Shown here in pieces: positions 8,934 through 17,672 of a DNA stretch of 49,803 nucleotides. Below the pieces are notes generated by a model. That model was not told the origin of the DNA and searched no databases. It saw only the letters and a list, made by a program, of their open reading frames with translations. Source of the stretch: Butyrivibrio sp. (GTDB taxonomy: Bacteria > Bacillota > Clostridia > Lachnospirales > Lachnospiraceae); contig SVFZ01000117.1 of NCBI GenBank assembly GCA_015056585.1, positions 1 to 49,803 on the forward strand. Direction: 5' to 3'. Positions within the stretch are counted from its first letter, which is position 1. Each line of letters starts with the position of its first letter. Made by a program: the position numbers and the translations under genes.

Positions 8934-9902
8934 ATGGTCAACAGATCTGAAAACGTCAAGCTTGATTACTATCAGCAGAACACCGATTTCAGAAGTCGTG
9001 TCCTCGAGGGAAACAACGAGAAGTCCATTTTCCCCAAGGATAGTTCAATCAGGATCTGGTACAACGAGCAGGTTTATGATTATCCAACACATTGGCACAA
9101 TGCACTGGAAATCTGCGTTCCGATTGAGAACTATTACGACATAGATGTGGACGGCGAATCTCATCACATAATGCCCGGAGATATTTTCTTTATACCTCCC
9201 CGTAAGTCACATTACATTCACGCGCCTAAGTCAGGAAGCAGATATGTATGTCTTTTTGACATTGACTTTTTCTCTTCAGTAAGAGGTTATTCCGGACTTA
9301 TGAACATGCTTAGTGACGCTATTCATATTACTCCTGAGGATTATGCTCCTATTTATAATGAAGTTTATGATCTGTTTTCTCAGATCTGGAATGAATACTT
9401 TCAGTATACCGAGTTCTATGAATTTTCCATTTACTCGCATCTGTTCCAGATCATGACAATCATTTCAAGATATCAGCTCAACAGGATAAATCTCTTCAAC
9501 GAGAGTACTCCGGTCAAGAGGCGTGAGTATTTCGAAAAGCTGAATACAGTCATTGATTATATAGGTGAGAACTATGCCTACGACATAACTCTTGAAGACG
9601 CCGCATCGTACAGTGGTTTCTCCAAATTCCACTTCTCAAGGCTCTTTAAAGAGTACATGGGGTGCACCTTCTACGATTATCTTATCAATCAGAGGATCAA
9701 AGCTACCGAAGTGCTGCTCACAAGAGATGACCTGTCAATTACAGATATTGCGCTGCAGTCAGGATTCTCAAGCATCTCTACATTTAACAGAACGTTTAAA
9801 TTAAAGAAGGGATGCACTCCCGGAGAGTACAGATCTCTTTTCTCCGGTGGTCTTGGCAAAGAGAAAGGCGATGTCTCCTCCAAAAATCAAAGCAGCAAAT
9901 AA
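8934..9902 (+). CDS. AraC-family transcriptional regulator with N-terminal cupin domain
   Basis: The 322-residue protein starts at the ATG at 8934, which has AAAGGAG nine bases upstream. About residues 45-130 form a cupin sensor domain with YPTHWHNALEICVPI and a PGDIFFIPPRKSHYIH block. The last 110 residues are the double helix-turn-helix of the AraC/XylS family: LEDAASYSGFSKFHFSRLF, then LSITDIALQSGFSSISTFNR and the closing KKGCTPGEYR. It is divergent from the xylanase/transporter operon, the usual position for a local activator. The likely inducer is a xylan-derived sugar bound by the cupin, and the likely sites are the GCAATATTTGA repeats. Both are inferred. Confidence 0.93.
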   Translation: MVNRSENVKLDYYQQNTDFRSRVLEGNNEKSIFPKDSSIRIWYNEQVYDYPTHWHNALEICVPIENYYDIDVDGESHHIMPGDIFFIPPRKSHYIHAPKSGSRYVCLFDIDFFSSVRGYSGLMNMLSDAIHITPEDYAPIYNEVYDLFSQIWNEYFQYTEFYEFSIYSHLFQIMTIISRYQLNRINLFNESTPVKRREYFEKLNTVIDYIGENYAYDITLEDAASYSGFSKFHFSRLFKEYMGCTFYDYLINQRIKATEVLLTRDDLSITDIALQSGFSSISTFNRTFKLKKGCTPGEYRSLFSGGLGKEKGDVSSKNQSSK

Positions 9903-9917
9903 GTTATTGTTAGTACG

Positions 9918-9967
9918 AAACCGTAGATATCATAAAGCAATTCCTTTATGATTATCTACGGTTTTCT
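9918..9967 (+). terminator. Terminator after the AraC regulator
   Basis: AAACCGTAGATA at 9918-9929 pairs with TATCTACGGTTT further down, with a second inner pairing (ATAAAG with CTTTAT). The stem ends in a short T-rich run (TTTTCTC). It lies 15 bases after the stop codon and fits a rho-independent terminator. Confidence 0.8.
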
Positions 9968-10003
9968 CATATTTTCCACAAATCCAATTTATATGGATTG
10001 AAT

Positions 10004-10041
10004 GAGGGCCTCATCAAGACATACTGTTTAATGATGCCCTC
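10004..10041 (-). terminator. Hairpin downstream of the GH43 lipoprotein gene
   Basis: GAGGGC at 10004-10009 pairs with GCCCTC at 10036-10041, with an inner ATCA/TGAT pairing. It lies about 40 bases past the GH43 stop. There is no clear T-run on the minus strand, so termination is uncertain. Confidence 0.4.
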
Positions 10042-10082
10042 GTTAGGATTTGTCAGGATCTAATGGTCAGTAAGGCTTACAC

Positions 10083-11738
10083 TTATTCAGCCTGCCAGGA
10101 GTAGATTTCGTAGTCAGAGCCTTCGTAGACAAAGAATAGGTCGTGCTGTCCGGTAATTGCCTGAGGCAGTTCTACGGATACGGCTACAAGGTCTTTGCCG
10201 GGAGTTTCGATAGTTGCTGCGCCTACAGGATCTGATGCCGGAAGATCGAGGCAGATTCTGATGTTTCCGCTGCCTGTTCCCTTAACCTTGAAAGTAAACT
10301 TCTTTGCTCCGTTTGTGCCGAAGTCAACGCCGCTTACACTTGTCCATGCGCCGTCTTCAATACCTGTAAGGATCATGTCTCCTGAACCGTACTTTTCAGC
10401 TTCTTCCCCAAACTGCTTGGTCTTAAACCCTGCTCCGTTGGAAATAGTCACTGCTTTAACTTCCCTGTACGGATCAAAAGCCTTAAGCTGCTCCACTCCT
10501 GCTCTTGTTCCTCTGCTTGCCGCAGGTTCGCCGTTTTCATCCAAAAGCACCTTATCTATATTGGTGCTGCGATATCCTCCGTCAATTCCCATTTTCTCTT
10601 CAAGAATCCTTGAGTGATAAGCAATGTAATACTGGCCGTTAAACTCAAACATGCAGTGATGATTATTGCCGCCTCTTCCAAAGAACTTCTCCGGGTTCTT
10701 GAGTACACCTGTAAATCTCTCAAAAGGTCCCATTGGAGAATCAGACTTCATGGTCACGATCTCACCGCACTCAAAGCCCAGCTCTTTTGTCGCCTGTGGT
10801 GTAACATCAAAGTTTGAGCAATAAGAATAGTAGTAGGTATCTCCAATCTTGTTGATACCGGAATCCTCAAACAGATAATCCACATTCTCGATAGGTTTCG
10901 GATCTCCGTCAAGGCTGATCATGTCTGCTCCAAGCTTTGCCACTCTTGCTGTTCCGGGATTAGACGCTTTATCCTTGGATGGCACTCCGCCTCCAAAATA
11001 AATATATGCATTTCCGTCATCATCCATGAGAACTGCCGGGTCAAAGAGCCATGTTACCTCAGCACAGGTAGGAGTTTCTCTTGAGATAAGCGGACCGCCT
11101 ATAGGATCTCTAAAAGGTCCGTATGGTGTGTCAGATGTAAGCACAGCCACACCGTTTCCATTATTTGCGAAGTATAAAAAGAACTTATCCTTGCCGTCTA
11201 TGTTCTTGTAAGCTGCTGCCGGAGCCCATGAATTGTTTCCCCAGCTCGCTGCACCATTTCTTCCGGCCGCATACACAGTTCCGTGATCAGTCCAGTTAAC
11301 CAGATCATCTGATGAGATAACGCAAATTGTGTCAATGTTACCGTAAGTATTCTCTTTTACAGTCTTATCAGGATTGTAAGAAGGCTTATCCCCTGTCATA
11401 TACAGATAAACTCTGCCATCATACACCAGAGCGTAAGGATCCGCGCCAAAGCGCTGTACCATTACAGGATTATGATCTTTAACCGGCTTGGCACTCTTCA
11501 TTATGTCTATTTTATTTGATGTCATAACATTTTCCTCCATCATATCGTTAATTTCACTGTTCAAATCTTGCTCTTTTTCCTCAATGTCATTCTCAGCTTC
11601 CGATATCTGATCGCGAGATATGCTTTTCTCCAAAGAGCCGCAGGCTGTAAGGAACAAAGATACGGTAGCCACAAGACCCAAGGTTTTAAGAGGATGCTTA
11701 AATACAAATGAAAAAATGCTGATTTTATTATCGCTCAT
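10083..11738 (-). CDS. Glycoside hydrolase family 43 lipoprotein (beta-xylosidase / alpha-L-arabinofuranosidase type)
   Basis: The 551-residue product has a lipoprotein signal ending in the lipobox LTAC at about residue 33, so it is exported and lipid-anchored. An acidic, Glu-rich linker leads to a five-bladed GH43 propeller at about residues 85-405. Visible motifs are the catalytic-base region RFGADPYALVYDGRVYLY, the transition-state Asp region WLFDPAVLMDDDGNAYIYFGG, the acid-side segment LFEDSGINKIGDTYYYSY and the closing HHCMFEFNGQYYIAYHSR. The last 130 residues are a beta-sandwich that resembles a CBM6-type sugar-binding module. The start has AAGG five bases upstream. It is divergent from the esterase-GH43 fusion and shares its control region. 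Xylosidase versus arabinofuranosidase activity cannot be told from sequence. Confidence 0.92.
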   Translation of the reverse strand: MSDNKISIFSFVFKHPLKTLGLVATVSLFLTACGSLEKSISRDQISEAENDIEEKEQDLNSEINDMMEENVMTSNKIDIMKSAKPVKDHNPVMVQRFGADPYALVYDGRVYLYMTGDKPSYNPDKTVKENTYGNIDTICVISSDDLVNWTDHGTVYAAGRNGAASWGNNSWAPAAAYKNIDGKDKFFLYFANNGNGVAVLTSDTPYGPFRDPIGGPLISRETPTCAEVTWLFDPAVLMDDDGNAYIYFGGGVPSKDKASNPGTARVAKLGADMISLDGDPKPIENVDYLFEDSGINKIGDTYYYSYCSNFDVTPQATKELGFECGEIVTMKSDSPMGPFERFTGVLKNPEKFFGRGGNNHHCMFEFNGQYYIAYHSRILEEKMGIDGGYRSTNIDKVLLDENGEPAASRGTRAGVEQLKAFDPYREVKAVTISNGAGFKTKQFGEEAEKYGSGDMILTGIEDGAWTSVSGVDFGTNGAKKFTFKVKGTGSGNIRICLDLPASDPVGAATIETPGKDLVAVSVELPQAITGQHDLFFVYEGSDYEIYSWQAE

Positions 11739-11981
11739 GACTACCTTTCTCTACCCCCTGTTAGTAAACCACAGATTGTAATATATTTGATAAGGAAGCC
11801 CCATTCCACCAAAATCTTGCTGATTTAATTTCACAAATTGCGTTTAGCAACTAATTGACATTAAGTAGCAATATTTGAGTGGCTGATCCGAAAGCCAAAA
11901 TTATAAATTATTAGTGGATGATACACAGATAAATACGGGTTATTTGCACTAAAAACTAAAAAATGTTTGGGAGAGAGAAAA
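11739..11981. promoter_or_regulatory. GH43 / esterase-GH43 divergent promoter region with operator-like motif
   Basis: This 243-base AT-rich gap contains TAGCAATATTTGAG at 11866-11879, identical over 14 bases to the site at 8739-8752 beside the AraC gene. A TTGACA hexamer at 11855-11860 lies just ahead of the motif, so a bound regulator would sit beside or over a promoter reading rightward, though I see no good -10 at the right distance. GGGAGAG at 11969-11975 is the ribosome binding site of the fusion gene. Confidence 0.55.
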
Positions 11982-14852
11982 ATGATCAGAGAAACAAAAG
12001 TTGAAAATGGTCTCATCAGGGGATTACCTGCAACAGACCCACGAATCACAGTTTTTAAAGGGATACCTTTCGCAGCTCCGCCTGTCGGGGAAAACAGATG
12101 GCGTGCACCTCAGCCTGTCAAGGACTGGGACGGCGTTCTGGAAGCAAACAGCTTTGGCCCAATTTCATATCAGGACCGTCCCGGGATGGGCACCGATATC
12201 TACTGCAGAGAGTGGCATGTTGACCCTGATATAGAGCTTAGCGAGGATTGTCTTTACCTTAATATCTGGACTCCGGCAAAAAAGACAGATGAGAAGCTTC
12301 CTGTTCTTGTATGGTATTTTGGCGGCGGCTTCCAGTGGGGCTACACAGCAGAGATGGAGTTTAACGGCGAACAGCTTGCAAAGCGCGGTATCGTTGTGGT
12401 AAGCGTTGCTTACAGACTTAACTGCTTCGGATTTTTAGCTCATCCCGATATTACAAAAGAAGCTCCTGACAAGCCATCAAACTTTGGTCTCCTTGACCAG
12501 CAGGCCGGACTTCACTGGGTATACAGAAATATCGCAGCATTCGGTGGAAATCCCGAGCAGATCACCATTGCAGGCCAGTCAGCAGGTGGCGGAAGCACTA
12601 TGCACCAGCTTGTAAACAAGGATAACAGACATATTGTAAAAGGTGCTGCTGTAATCAGCGGAATCATCAGACCACAGAGTGTTGATGCCGACATTTTCAA
12701 ACCTCTCGATCTTGAGAAGGCTGAGAATCTGGGAAAAGCATTTTTTGACAGTCTGGGCGTTTCCTCTCTTAAAGAGGCCAGAGCCCTCAGCCAGGAGGAA
12801 ATCTTTGAAGGCTACAGCAAATTCATACAGGATCACCCAAGAATGTTCCCTCTACGAGATGGTCATTTCTGCACCGGAGATCCGGTTGAGCAGTTTATGA
12901 ACAGAGACTGCGCCGATGTTCCTGTAATGGCCGGTAATACTACAGATGAATTCTCAGAAGCAGGAGTAAATACTGTTGAAAGATCTGTAAAGTACGCTTT
13001 TGACGGAGCCGGGAAAAACGCTCCTTCACAGAACTTCTACTACTACAGATTTGATCCGGATATTCCGGGCGATGGTCACGAAGGTGACTCCTATCCCGGA
13101 ACATTCCATTCCTGTGATCTGTGGTTTTTCTTTAACTCAATAGATAAATGCTCAAGGCCGTATACCGGACATCATTATGACCTTGCAAGGCAGATGTGTA
13201 ACTATTTTGCCAACTTTATCAAAACAGGAGACCCAAATAACAGCGGCGAGAAAAAATCCATTGTCAGCAGCTCTGCTCCTGTAGCCAATCCAAAGGGTCA
13301 GGGCGATGAGATACTGATAAACTCCGATTATATCTGCCGCGACAAAGAGTCACTTCCTCTCTGGCTTCCTTACAAAGCCGACTGTAAATATGAGATGGAA
13401 TTCCTTGGAAAAGGCGCTACTCCTAAGTTCGAGGGTGGTATCAGACAGGGCAGCAAAAAGCAGGCTGTAAACCCATATCTTCCATCCTGGGAATATATAC
13501 CTGACGGCGAGCCTTATGTATTTAACAACAGAGTTTATGTATATGGTTCACACGACATTTATCAGGGCGAGACTTTCTGCCTTGGAGACTATGTCACCTG
13601 GTCAGCTCCTATAGATGACCTTGGCAACTGGCACTATGAGGGCGTTATCTATCCCAAGGACGCAGATCCTCTGAATCCAAGGGGAAACATGTGTCTCTAT
13701 GCTCCTGATGTTACCGTTGGTCCGGATGGCAGATATTACCTTTTCTATGTGCTTGATAAGGTATGTGTTGTATCCGTTGCTGTTGCTGATACACCTGCCG
13801 GCCCATTCAAGTTCTATGGCTATGTTCACTATGAAGACGGAACACGACTTGGAGAAAAAGAAGGCGATGAGCCTCAGTTCGATCCCGGCGTACTCACTGA
13901 AGGAGATAATACATATCTTTTCACAGGCTTCTGCGGACAGGGCGATAAGTCAAGACATGGCGCTATGCTCACGGTTCTTGATAAAGATATGCTTACAATA
14001 AAGAGAGCTCCTGAATTTGTGGCTCCGGGTAATTGCTACAGCGATGGCACAGGTTACGAAGGACACGCATTCTTCGAGGCTCCTTCCATCAGGAAGCACG
14101 AAGATACCTATTATTTCATCTACTCTTCTGAAGTTATGCATGAACTGTGCTATGCAACCAGTAAGGATCCTCTCGGACCATACACTTACGGCGGAGTTAT
14201 TGTCAGCAATGCAGACCTTCACATCGACACCTATAAAAAGGCCGAGGATGCTGCAGCTTACGGCGCTAATAACCACGGCAGCATTGTACAGATCGGCGAC
14301 GACTGGTACATTTTCTACCACAGACACACCAATGGCACATGGTTTAGCAGACAGGGCTGTGCTGAAAAGATCCACTTTGAAAAAGATGGTTCTATCAAGC
14401 AGGTTGAGATAACATCCTGTGGACTTAACGGTGGCCCGCTCTCCGATATCGGTGAGTATCCTTCATATATTGCCTGCAACATCTTTACCGACGAGCACAA
14501 ACTCTATGTAGAACCCAGCGCTCCAAGAATTATTCAGGAGGGCGGCGACGGCGACCAGAATAATGGCTATATCAAGGCTATTGTTGATGGTACGACCATC
14601 GGCTTTAAGTACTTTGATGTAAAGGGTGCAAAGGGACTCAGGATAAAGACAAGAGCTTACTTTAACGGTTCCTTTGATGTGAAGACAAGCCTTGATGGGG
14701 AAGTTCTTGGTTCTATCAGCGGAGTTGGCTCAAATATCTGGGAAGTCGGCGAATGTAAATTTGCAAAAGAACTTAATGGTGTAAATGCATTGTATTTGCG
14801 TTATAATGGAACAGGAACTCCAAGCCTTAAATCTATCGAGTTCTTACATTAA
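11982..14852 (+). CDS. Cytoplasmic carboxylesterase type B - GH43 fusion enzyme
   Basis: Translation most likely starts at the ATG at 11982, which has GGGAGAG six bases upstream; a TTG at 11967 overlaps that site. The 956-residue protein has no signal peptide. Residues 1 to about 480 are a type B carboxylesterase: SEDCLYLNIWTP, the oxyanion-hole GGGF, the nucleophile elbow GQSAGGGS (S200), a probable acidic residue in NTTDEFSEA and the His in GTFHSCDLW. Residues of about 495-790 are a GH43 propeller (RVYVYGSHDIYQG, MCLYAPDVTVGPDGRYYLFY, FDPGVLTEG, GYEGHAFFEAPSIRKHEDTYYF), and a beta-sandwich closes the protein. One polypeptide could remove acyl groups (acetyl or feruloyl) and side-chain or terminal sugars from imported oligosaccharides. 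Confidence 0.93.
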   Translation: MIRETKVENGLIRGLPATDPRITVFKGIPFAAPPVGENRWRAPQPVKDWDGVLEANSFGPISYQDRPGMGTDIYCREWHVDPDIELSEDCLYLNIWTPAKKTDEKLPVLVWYFGGGFQWGYTAEMEFNGEQLAKRGIVVVSVAYRLNCFGFLAHPDITKEAPDKPSNFGLLDQQAGLHWVYRNIAAFGGNPEQITIAGQSAGGGSTMHQLVNKDNRHIVKGAAVISGIIRPQSVDADIFKPLDLEKAENLGKAFFDSLGVSSLKEARALSQEEIFEGYSKFIQDHPRMFPLRDGHFCTGDPVEQFMNRDCADVPVMAGNTTDEFSEAGVNTVERSVKYAFDGAGKNAPSQNFYYYRFDPDIPGDGHEGDSYPGTFHSCDLWFFFNSIDKCSRPYTGHHYDLARQMCNYFANFIKTGDPNNSGEKKSIVSSSAPVANPKGQGDEILINSDYICRDKESLPLWLPYKADCKYEMEFLGKGATPKFEGGIRQGSKKQAVNPYLPSWEYIPDGEPYVFNNRVYVYGSHDIYQGETFCLGDYVTWSAPIDDLGNWHYEGVIYPKDADPLNPRGNMCLYAPDVTVGPDGRYYLFYVLDKVCVVSVAVADTPAGPFKFYGYVHYEDGTRLGEKEGDEPQFDPGVLTEGDNTYLFTGFCGQGDKSRHGAMLTVLDKDMLTIKRAPEFVAPGNCYSDGTGYEGHAFFEAPSIRKHEDTYYFIYSSEVMHELCYATSKDPLGPYTYGGVIVSNADLHIDTYKKAEDAAAYGANNHGSIVQIGDDWYIFYHRHTNGTWFSRQGCAEKIHFEKDGSIKQVEITSCGLNGGPLSDIGEYPSYIACNIFTDEHKLYVEPSAPRIIQEGGDGDQNNGYIKAIVDGTTIGFKYFDVKGAKGLRIKTRAYFNGSFDVKTSLDGEVLGSISGVGSNIWEVGECKFAKELNGVNALYLRYNGTGTPSLKSIEFLH

Positions 14853-14879
14853 AAAAATATGTGAAATAGGACGTTCTGT

Positions 14880-14909
14880 GGGGAGGCGGCAAATTATGCA
14901 GGCCTCCCC
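14880..14909 (+). terminator. G+C-rich hairpin between the esterase-GH43 and GH5 genes
   Basis: GGGGAGGC at 14880-14887 pairs perfectly with GCCTCCCC at 14902-14909, and the loop can close further through GCA/TGC. It sits 28 bases after the fusion gene and 92 before the GH5 gene. There is no T-run, so it may attenuate or stabilise RNA between two linked genes rather than stop transcription. Confidence 0.5.
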
Positions 14910-15000
14910 TCATGGTTCTAAACACTTCTTCAAGCTCGACAAGATCGGAAAGGCTTCATCATCCGAAAAGTTCAAATTCTATGTATTACGAGGTTTTATT

Positions 15001-16356
15001 ATGATCAAGAAACAAATTTTAACAATTGTCGCTGCGTCAATGACTGCTGCTCTAATGCTTGCAGGATGTGGCAGTAGCACAGATACTGCTGCAACAAATT
15101 CAACTTCAGAGGTAGCGACTACGGAAAACGCCAATGACGAGGCAGGAAAAGTTACTGATGATAATACTGCTGCTTCAGGTGAGGGTGAAAGCACATCTGA
15201 GCAGGATGCTTCTGGGGCTGATGCTAAGGAAGAATCCGGAGACTCAGATTCATCAAAAGAAAGTGAAGCTGAGCAGGAACAGGTTGCCGTTCATGGGATT
15301 AGAGAAAGAAGTGATGAGATGCGTGATATTTCTGCAAAAGAACTGGTTGCTGAAATGACTGCCGGATGGAACCTGGGTAATACTCTGGAAGCCACAAGTG
15401 CAGATGGACTTGCCTCGGAAACCAGCTGGGGCAACCCAAAAGTTACAAAGGAACTTATTGATGCAGTCTGTGAAAAAGGCTTTGATTCCATCCGTATTCC
15501 TATTACCTGGGGAAATCACGTCAGCGAAGCCCCCGACTATACAATTGATCCTGCATGGATGGACCGTGTTGAAGAAGTTGTAAATTATGCACTCGACGAT
15601 GGTATGTATGTCCTTATTGATTCTCACCACGAAGAGTTCTGGAGAATACCTGATCCGGAGCATATAGAGGAAGTTGATGCAGAGAATATCGCAATCTGGA
15701 AACAGGTGGCAGAGAGATTCAAGGACTACGGAGATCATCTTGTATTTGAAGGTCTCAACGAGCCCAGAACAAAGGGCAGTGCAAATGAGTGGTCCGGTGG
15801 TACTCCCGAGGAGAGAGAATGTGTAAACCGCCTCAATAATTCTTTTGTTGATACTGTTCGTGCAACCGGAGGAAACAACGAAAAGAGACTTCTGCTTGTT
15901 ACAACTTACGCAGATTCTTCAGTCCCTGAAGCAATTGCCTCCATAGAAGTTCCCGAGGATGATCACATTGCTGTTGCTATACATGCCTATGAGCCTTACG
16001 CTTTTACCTATGCAAACGGCGAGTCCTGGGAGCTCTTTAAATGGGACGGAAGCCAAAACGGCGGTATCATCAAGCTCATGACAAGCCTTAATAGCGCCTT
16101 CCTCAAGAAAGACATTCCGGTTCTCCTTACTGAGTACGGTGCCGTGAACAAGGATGAGAACACCGAGGAAGTTAACAAATGGGCTCAGGTCTATGTTTCA
16201 AAAGCTACAGAGTATGGTATCCCTTGCTTTTGGTGGGACAACGGAATCTACAATCAGCAGGGCGAAAAATTTGCTATTTTGGACAGAAAAAATCTCAAGT
16301 GGTACAAAGAAGAAGTTGTAGATACCATAATCAGAGAAAGTTATAAAGAATACTGA
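15001..16356 (+). CDS. Endo-beta-1,4-glucanase, GH5, secreted lipoprotein
   Basis: The 451-residue protein begins at the ATG at 15001, with GAGG about nine bases upstream. It has a lipoprotein signal (MIKKQILTIVAASM, lipobox LAGC), a long Ser/Glu/Asp-rich linker (about residues 25-105), then a GH5 barrel. Motifs are AGWNLGNTLEA, GFDSIRIPITWGNH, the His pair in LIDSHHEEFW, the acid/base Glu in FEGLNEPR (E254), the nucleophile Glu in LLTEYGAVN (E378) and the late CFWWDNG. These match the bacterial endoglucanase subgroups of GH5 (GH5_4-like by the NLGNTLEA pattern). Activity on cellulose or mixed-linkage/xyloglucan is likely; which one cannot be fixed. It ends at a strong terminator. Confidence 0.93.
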   Translation: MIKKQILTIVAASMTAALMLAGCGSSTDTAATNSTSEVATTENANDEAGKVTDDNTAASGEGESTSEQDASGADAKEESGDSDSSKESEAEQEQVAVHGIRERSDEMRDISAKELVAEMTAGWNLGNTLEATSADGLASETSWGNPKVTKELIDAVCEKGFDSIRIPITWGNHVSEAPDYTIDPAWMDRVEEVVNYALDDGMYVLIDSHHEEFWRIPDPEHIEEVDAENIAIWKQVAERFKDYGDHLVFEGLNEPRTKGSANEWSGGTPEERECVNRLNNSFVDTVRATGGNNEKRLLLVTTYADSSVPEAIASIEVPEDDHIAVAIHAYEPYAFTYANGESWELFKWDGSQNGGIIKLMTSLNSAFLKKDIPVLLTEYGAVNKDENTEEVNKWAQVYVSKATEYGIPCFWWDNGIYNQQGEKFAILDRKNLKWYKEEVVDTIIRESYKEY

Positions 16357-16362
16357 TAATTT

Positions 16363-16402
16363 GGGTCGCAGGAAAATTACTCCCTGCGACCCATTAAATT
16401 TT
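16363..16402 (+). terminator. Terminator after the GH5 gene
   Basis: GGGTCGCAGG at 16363-16372 pairs with CCTGCGACCC at 16383-16392 as a perfect ten-base stem, followed by ATTAAATTTT. It lies six bases past the stop and closes the carbohydrate island. Confidence 0.88.
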
Positions 16403-16411
16403 ACAAAACTC

Positions 16412-16440
16412 TTTTTGTGGCTTTTTTCTTGTGTTATAAT
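16412..16440 (+). promoter_or_regulatory. Probable promoter of ddh
   Basis: A perfect TATAAT at 16435-16440 lies 32 bases before the start codon. A weak -35 (TTTTTG, 16412-16417) is 17 bases upstream of it. AGGAGG at 16460-16465 is the ribosome binding site. Confidence 0.6.
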
Positions 16441-16471
16441 TCTTTCAGTTTTATACAATAGGAGGACGCTA

Positions 16472-17458
16472 ATGAGTACAAGAATCGGAATATTAGGATA
16501 TGGTAACTTAGGTAAAGGTGTTGAACTTGCAGTTAAAGCAGCACCTGATTTGGAACTTGTGGCTGTATTTACAAGAAGAGACCCCTCTTCCCTCAAGATT
16601 CAGACTGCAGGAGTTCCCGTTGTATCAGTTAATGATGTAGCAGACTATAAGGATAAGATTGATGTTATGATCCTCTGCGGAGGAAGCGCAACCGATCTTC
16701 CTGTTCAGACTCCGGAATATGCATCAATGTTCAATGTTGTTGACAGCTTTGATACTCATGCAAGAATTCCCGAGCATTTTGCAAATGTTGATAAGGCAGC
16801 CAAGGCTTCCGGAAAAATCGCTGTTATTTCCTGTGGTTGGGATCCGGGAATGTTCTCCCTGGCAAGAGTTTATTCAAATGCAATACTTCCTGACGGAAAT
16901 GATTACACATTCTGGGGCAAAGGTGTTTCACAGGGACACTCAGATGCTATCCGTCGCATTAAGGGCGTAAAGAATGCCAAGCAGTACACAATTCCTGTTG
17001 AGAGTGCTCTTGAAGCAGTAAGAAGCGGAAAGAATCCTGAACTTACCACAAGAGACAAGCACACACGTGAGTGCTTTGTAGTTCTTGAAGATGGTGCTGA
17101 TGCTGCAGCAGTAGAAAAAGAGATAAAAGAAATGCCAAACTACTTCGCAGACTATGACACAACAGTGCACTTCATCAGCGAGGAAGAGCTCCTTAAAAAT
17201 CACAGCGGAATGGCTCACGGCGGTTTCGTATTCAGAAGCGGCAAAACCGGAGCAAACAAGGAGCACAATCATATCATTGAGTACAGCTTAAAGCTTGACT
17301 CCAATCCTGAGTTTACAACAAGCGTACTTGTAGCAGCAGCAAGAGCAGCTCACAGAATGCAGTCTGAGGGCATGACCGGCTGCAAGACAATCCTTGATAT
17401 TCCACCGGCTTACCTCTCAGATAAGAGCGGTGAAGAGCTCAGAGCTCATCTTCTGTAA
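16472..17458 (+). CDS. ddh: meso-Diaminopimelate D-dehydrogenase
   Basis: The 328-residue protein begins MSTRIGILGYGNLGKGVELAV, a Rossmann NADPH-binding motif, at an ATG with AGGAGG seven bases upstream. Further signatures are VVDSFDTHARIPEHF, the substrate loop SCGWDPGMFSLARVY and the GKGVSQGHSDAIRRIKGV block, all typical of Ddh. It makes meso-diaminopimelate from tetrahydrodipicolinate in one step, supplying lysine and peptidoglycan cross-links in the cytoplasm. The length matches the family (about 320-330). The gene has its own promoter and terminator and stands alone. Confidence 0.96.
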   Translation: MSTRIGILGYGNLGKGVELAVKAAPDLELVAVFTRRDPSSLKIQTAGVPVVSVNDVADYKDKIDVMILCGGSATDLPVQTPEYASMFNVVDSFDTHARIPEHFANVDKAAKASGKIAVISCGWDPGMFSLARVYSNAILPDGNDYTFWGKGVSQGHSDAIRRIKGVKNAKQYTIPVESALEAVRSGKNPELTTRDKHTRECFVVLEDGADAAAVEKEIKEMPNYFADYDTTVHFISEEELLKNHSGMAHGGFVFRSGKTGANKEHNHIIEYSLKLDSNPEFTTSVLVAAARAAHRMQSEGMTGCKTILDIPPAYLSDKSGEELRAHLL

Positions 17459-17527
17459 GTTAAGTAAGCAACAGCTACAGTTACTGTTAAGGCTAAAAAT
17501 GCGCACTATACTAACCGCAATTTTCGA

Positions 17528-17560
17528 GACACCTGTGCCAGTGCATGGGTGTCTTTTTTG
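17528..17560 (+). terminator. Terminator after ddh
   Basis: GACACC at 17528-17533 pairs with GGTGTC at 17548-17553, followed at once by six T residues. A classic rho-independent terminator 70 bases after the stop. Between it and the next gene a weak promoter may exist (TTTGCG near 17583, TATAAA at 17605-17610). Confidence 0.88.
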
Positions 17561-17672
17561 TCCCCAAACTGATATACTATAGTTTGCGATAAAAAACATA
17601 ATCCTATAAAATATCGCATGTATCAGAGTGCCTTGGACTATATATTATGTGCACTCTCCGGGAGGTTTCACA

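Noticed and set aside
15253..15738. Open frame of 161 codons on the minus strand inside the GH5 gene
   Set aside because: Antisense to the catalytic barrel of the GH5 enzyme; composition is that of a shadow frame.
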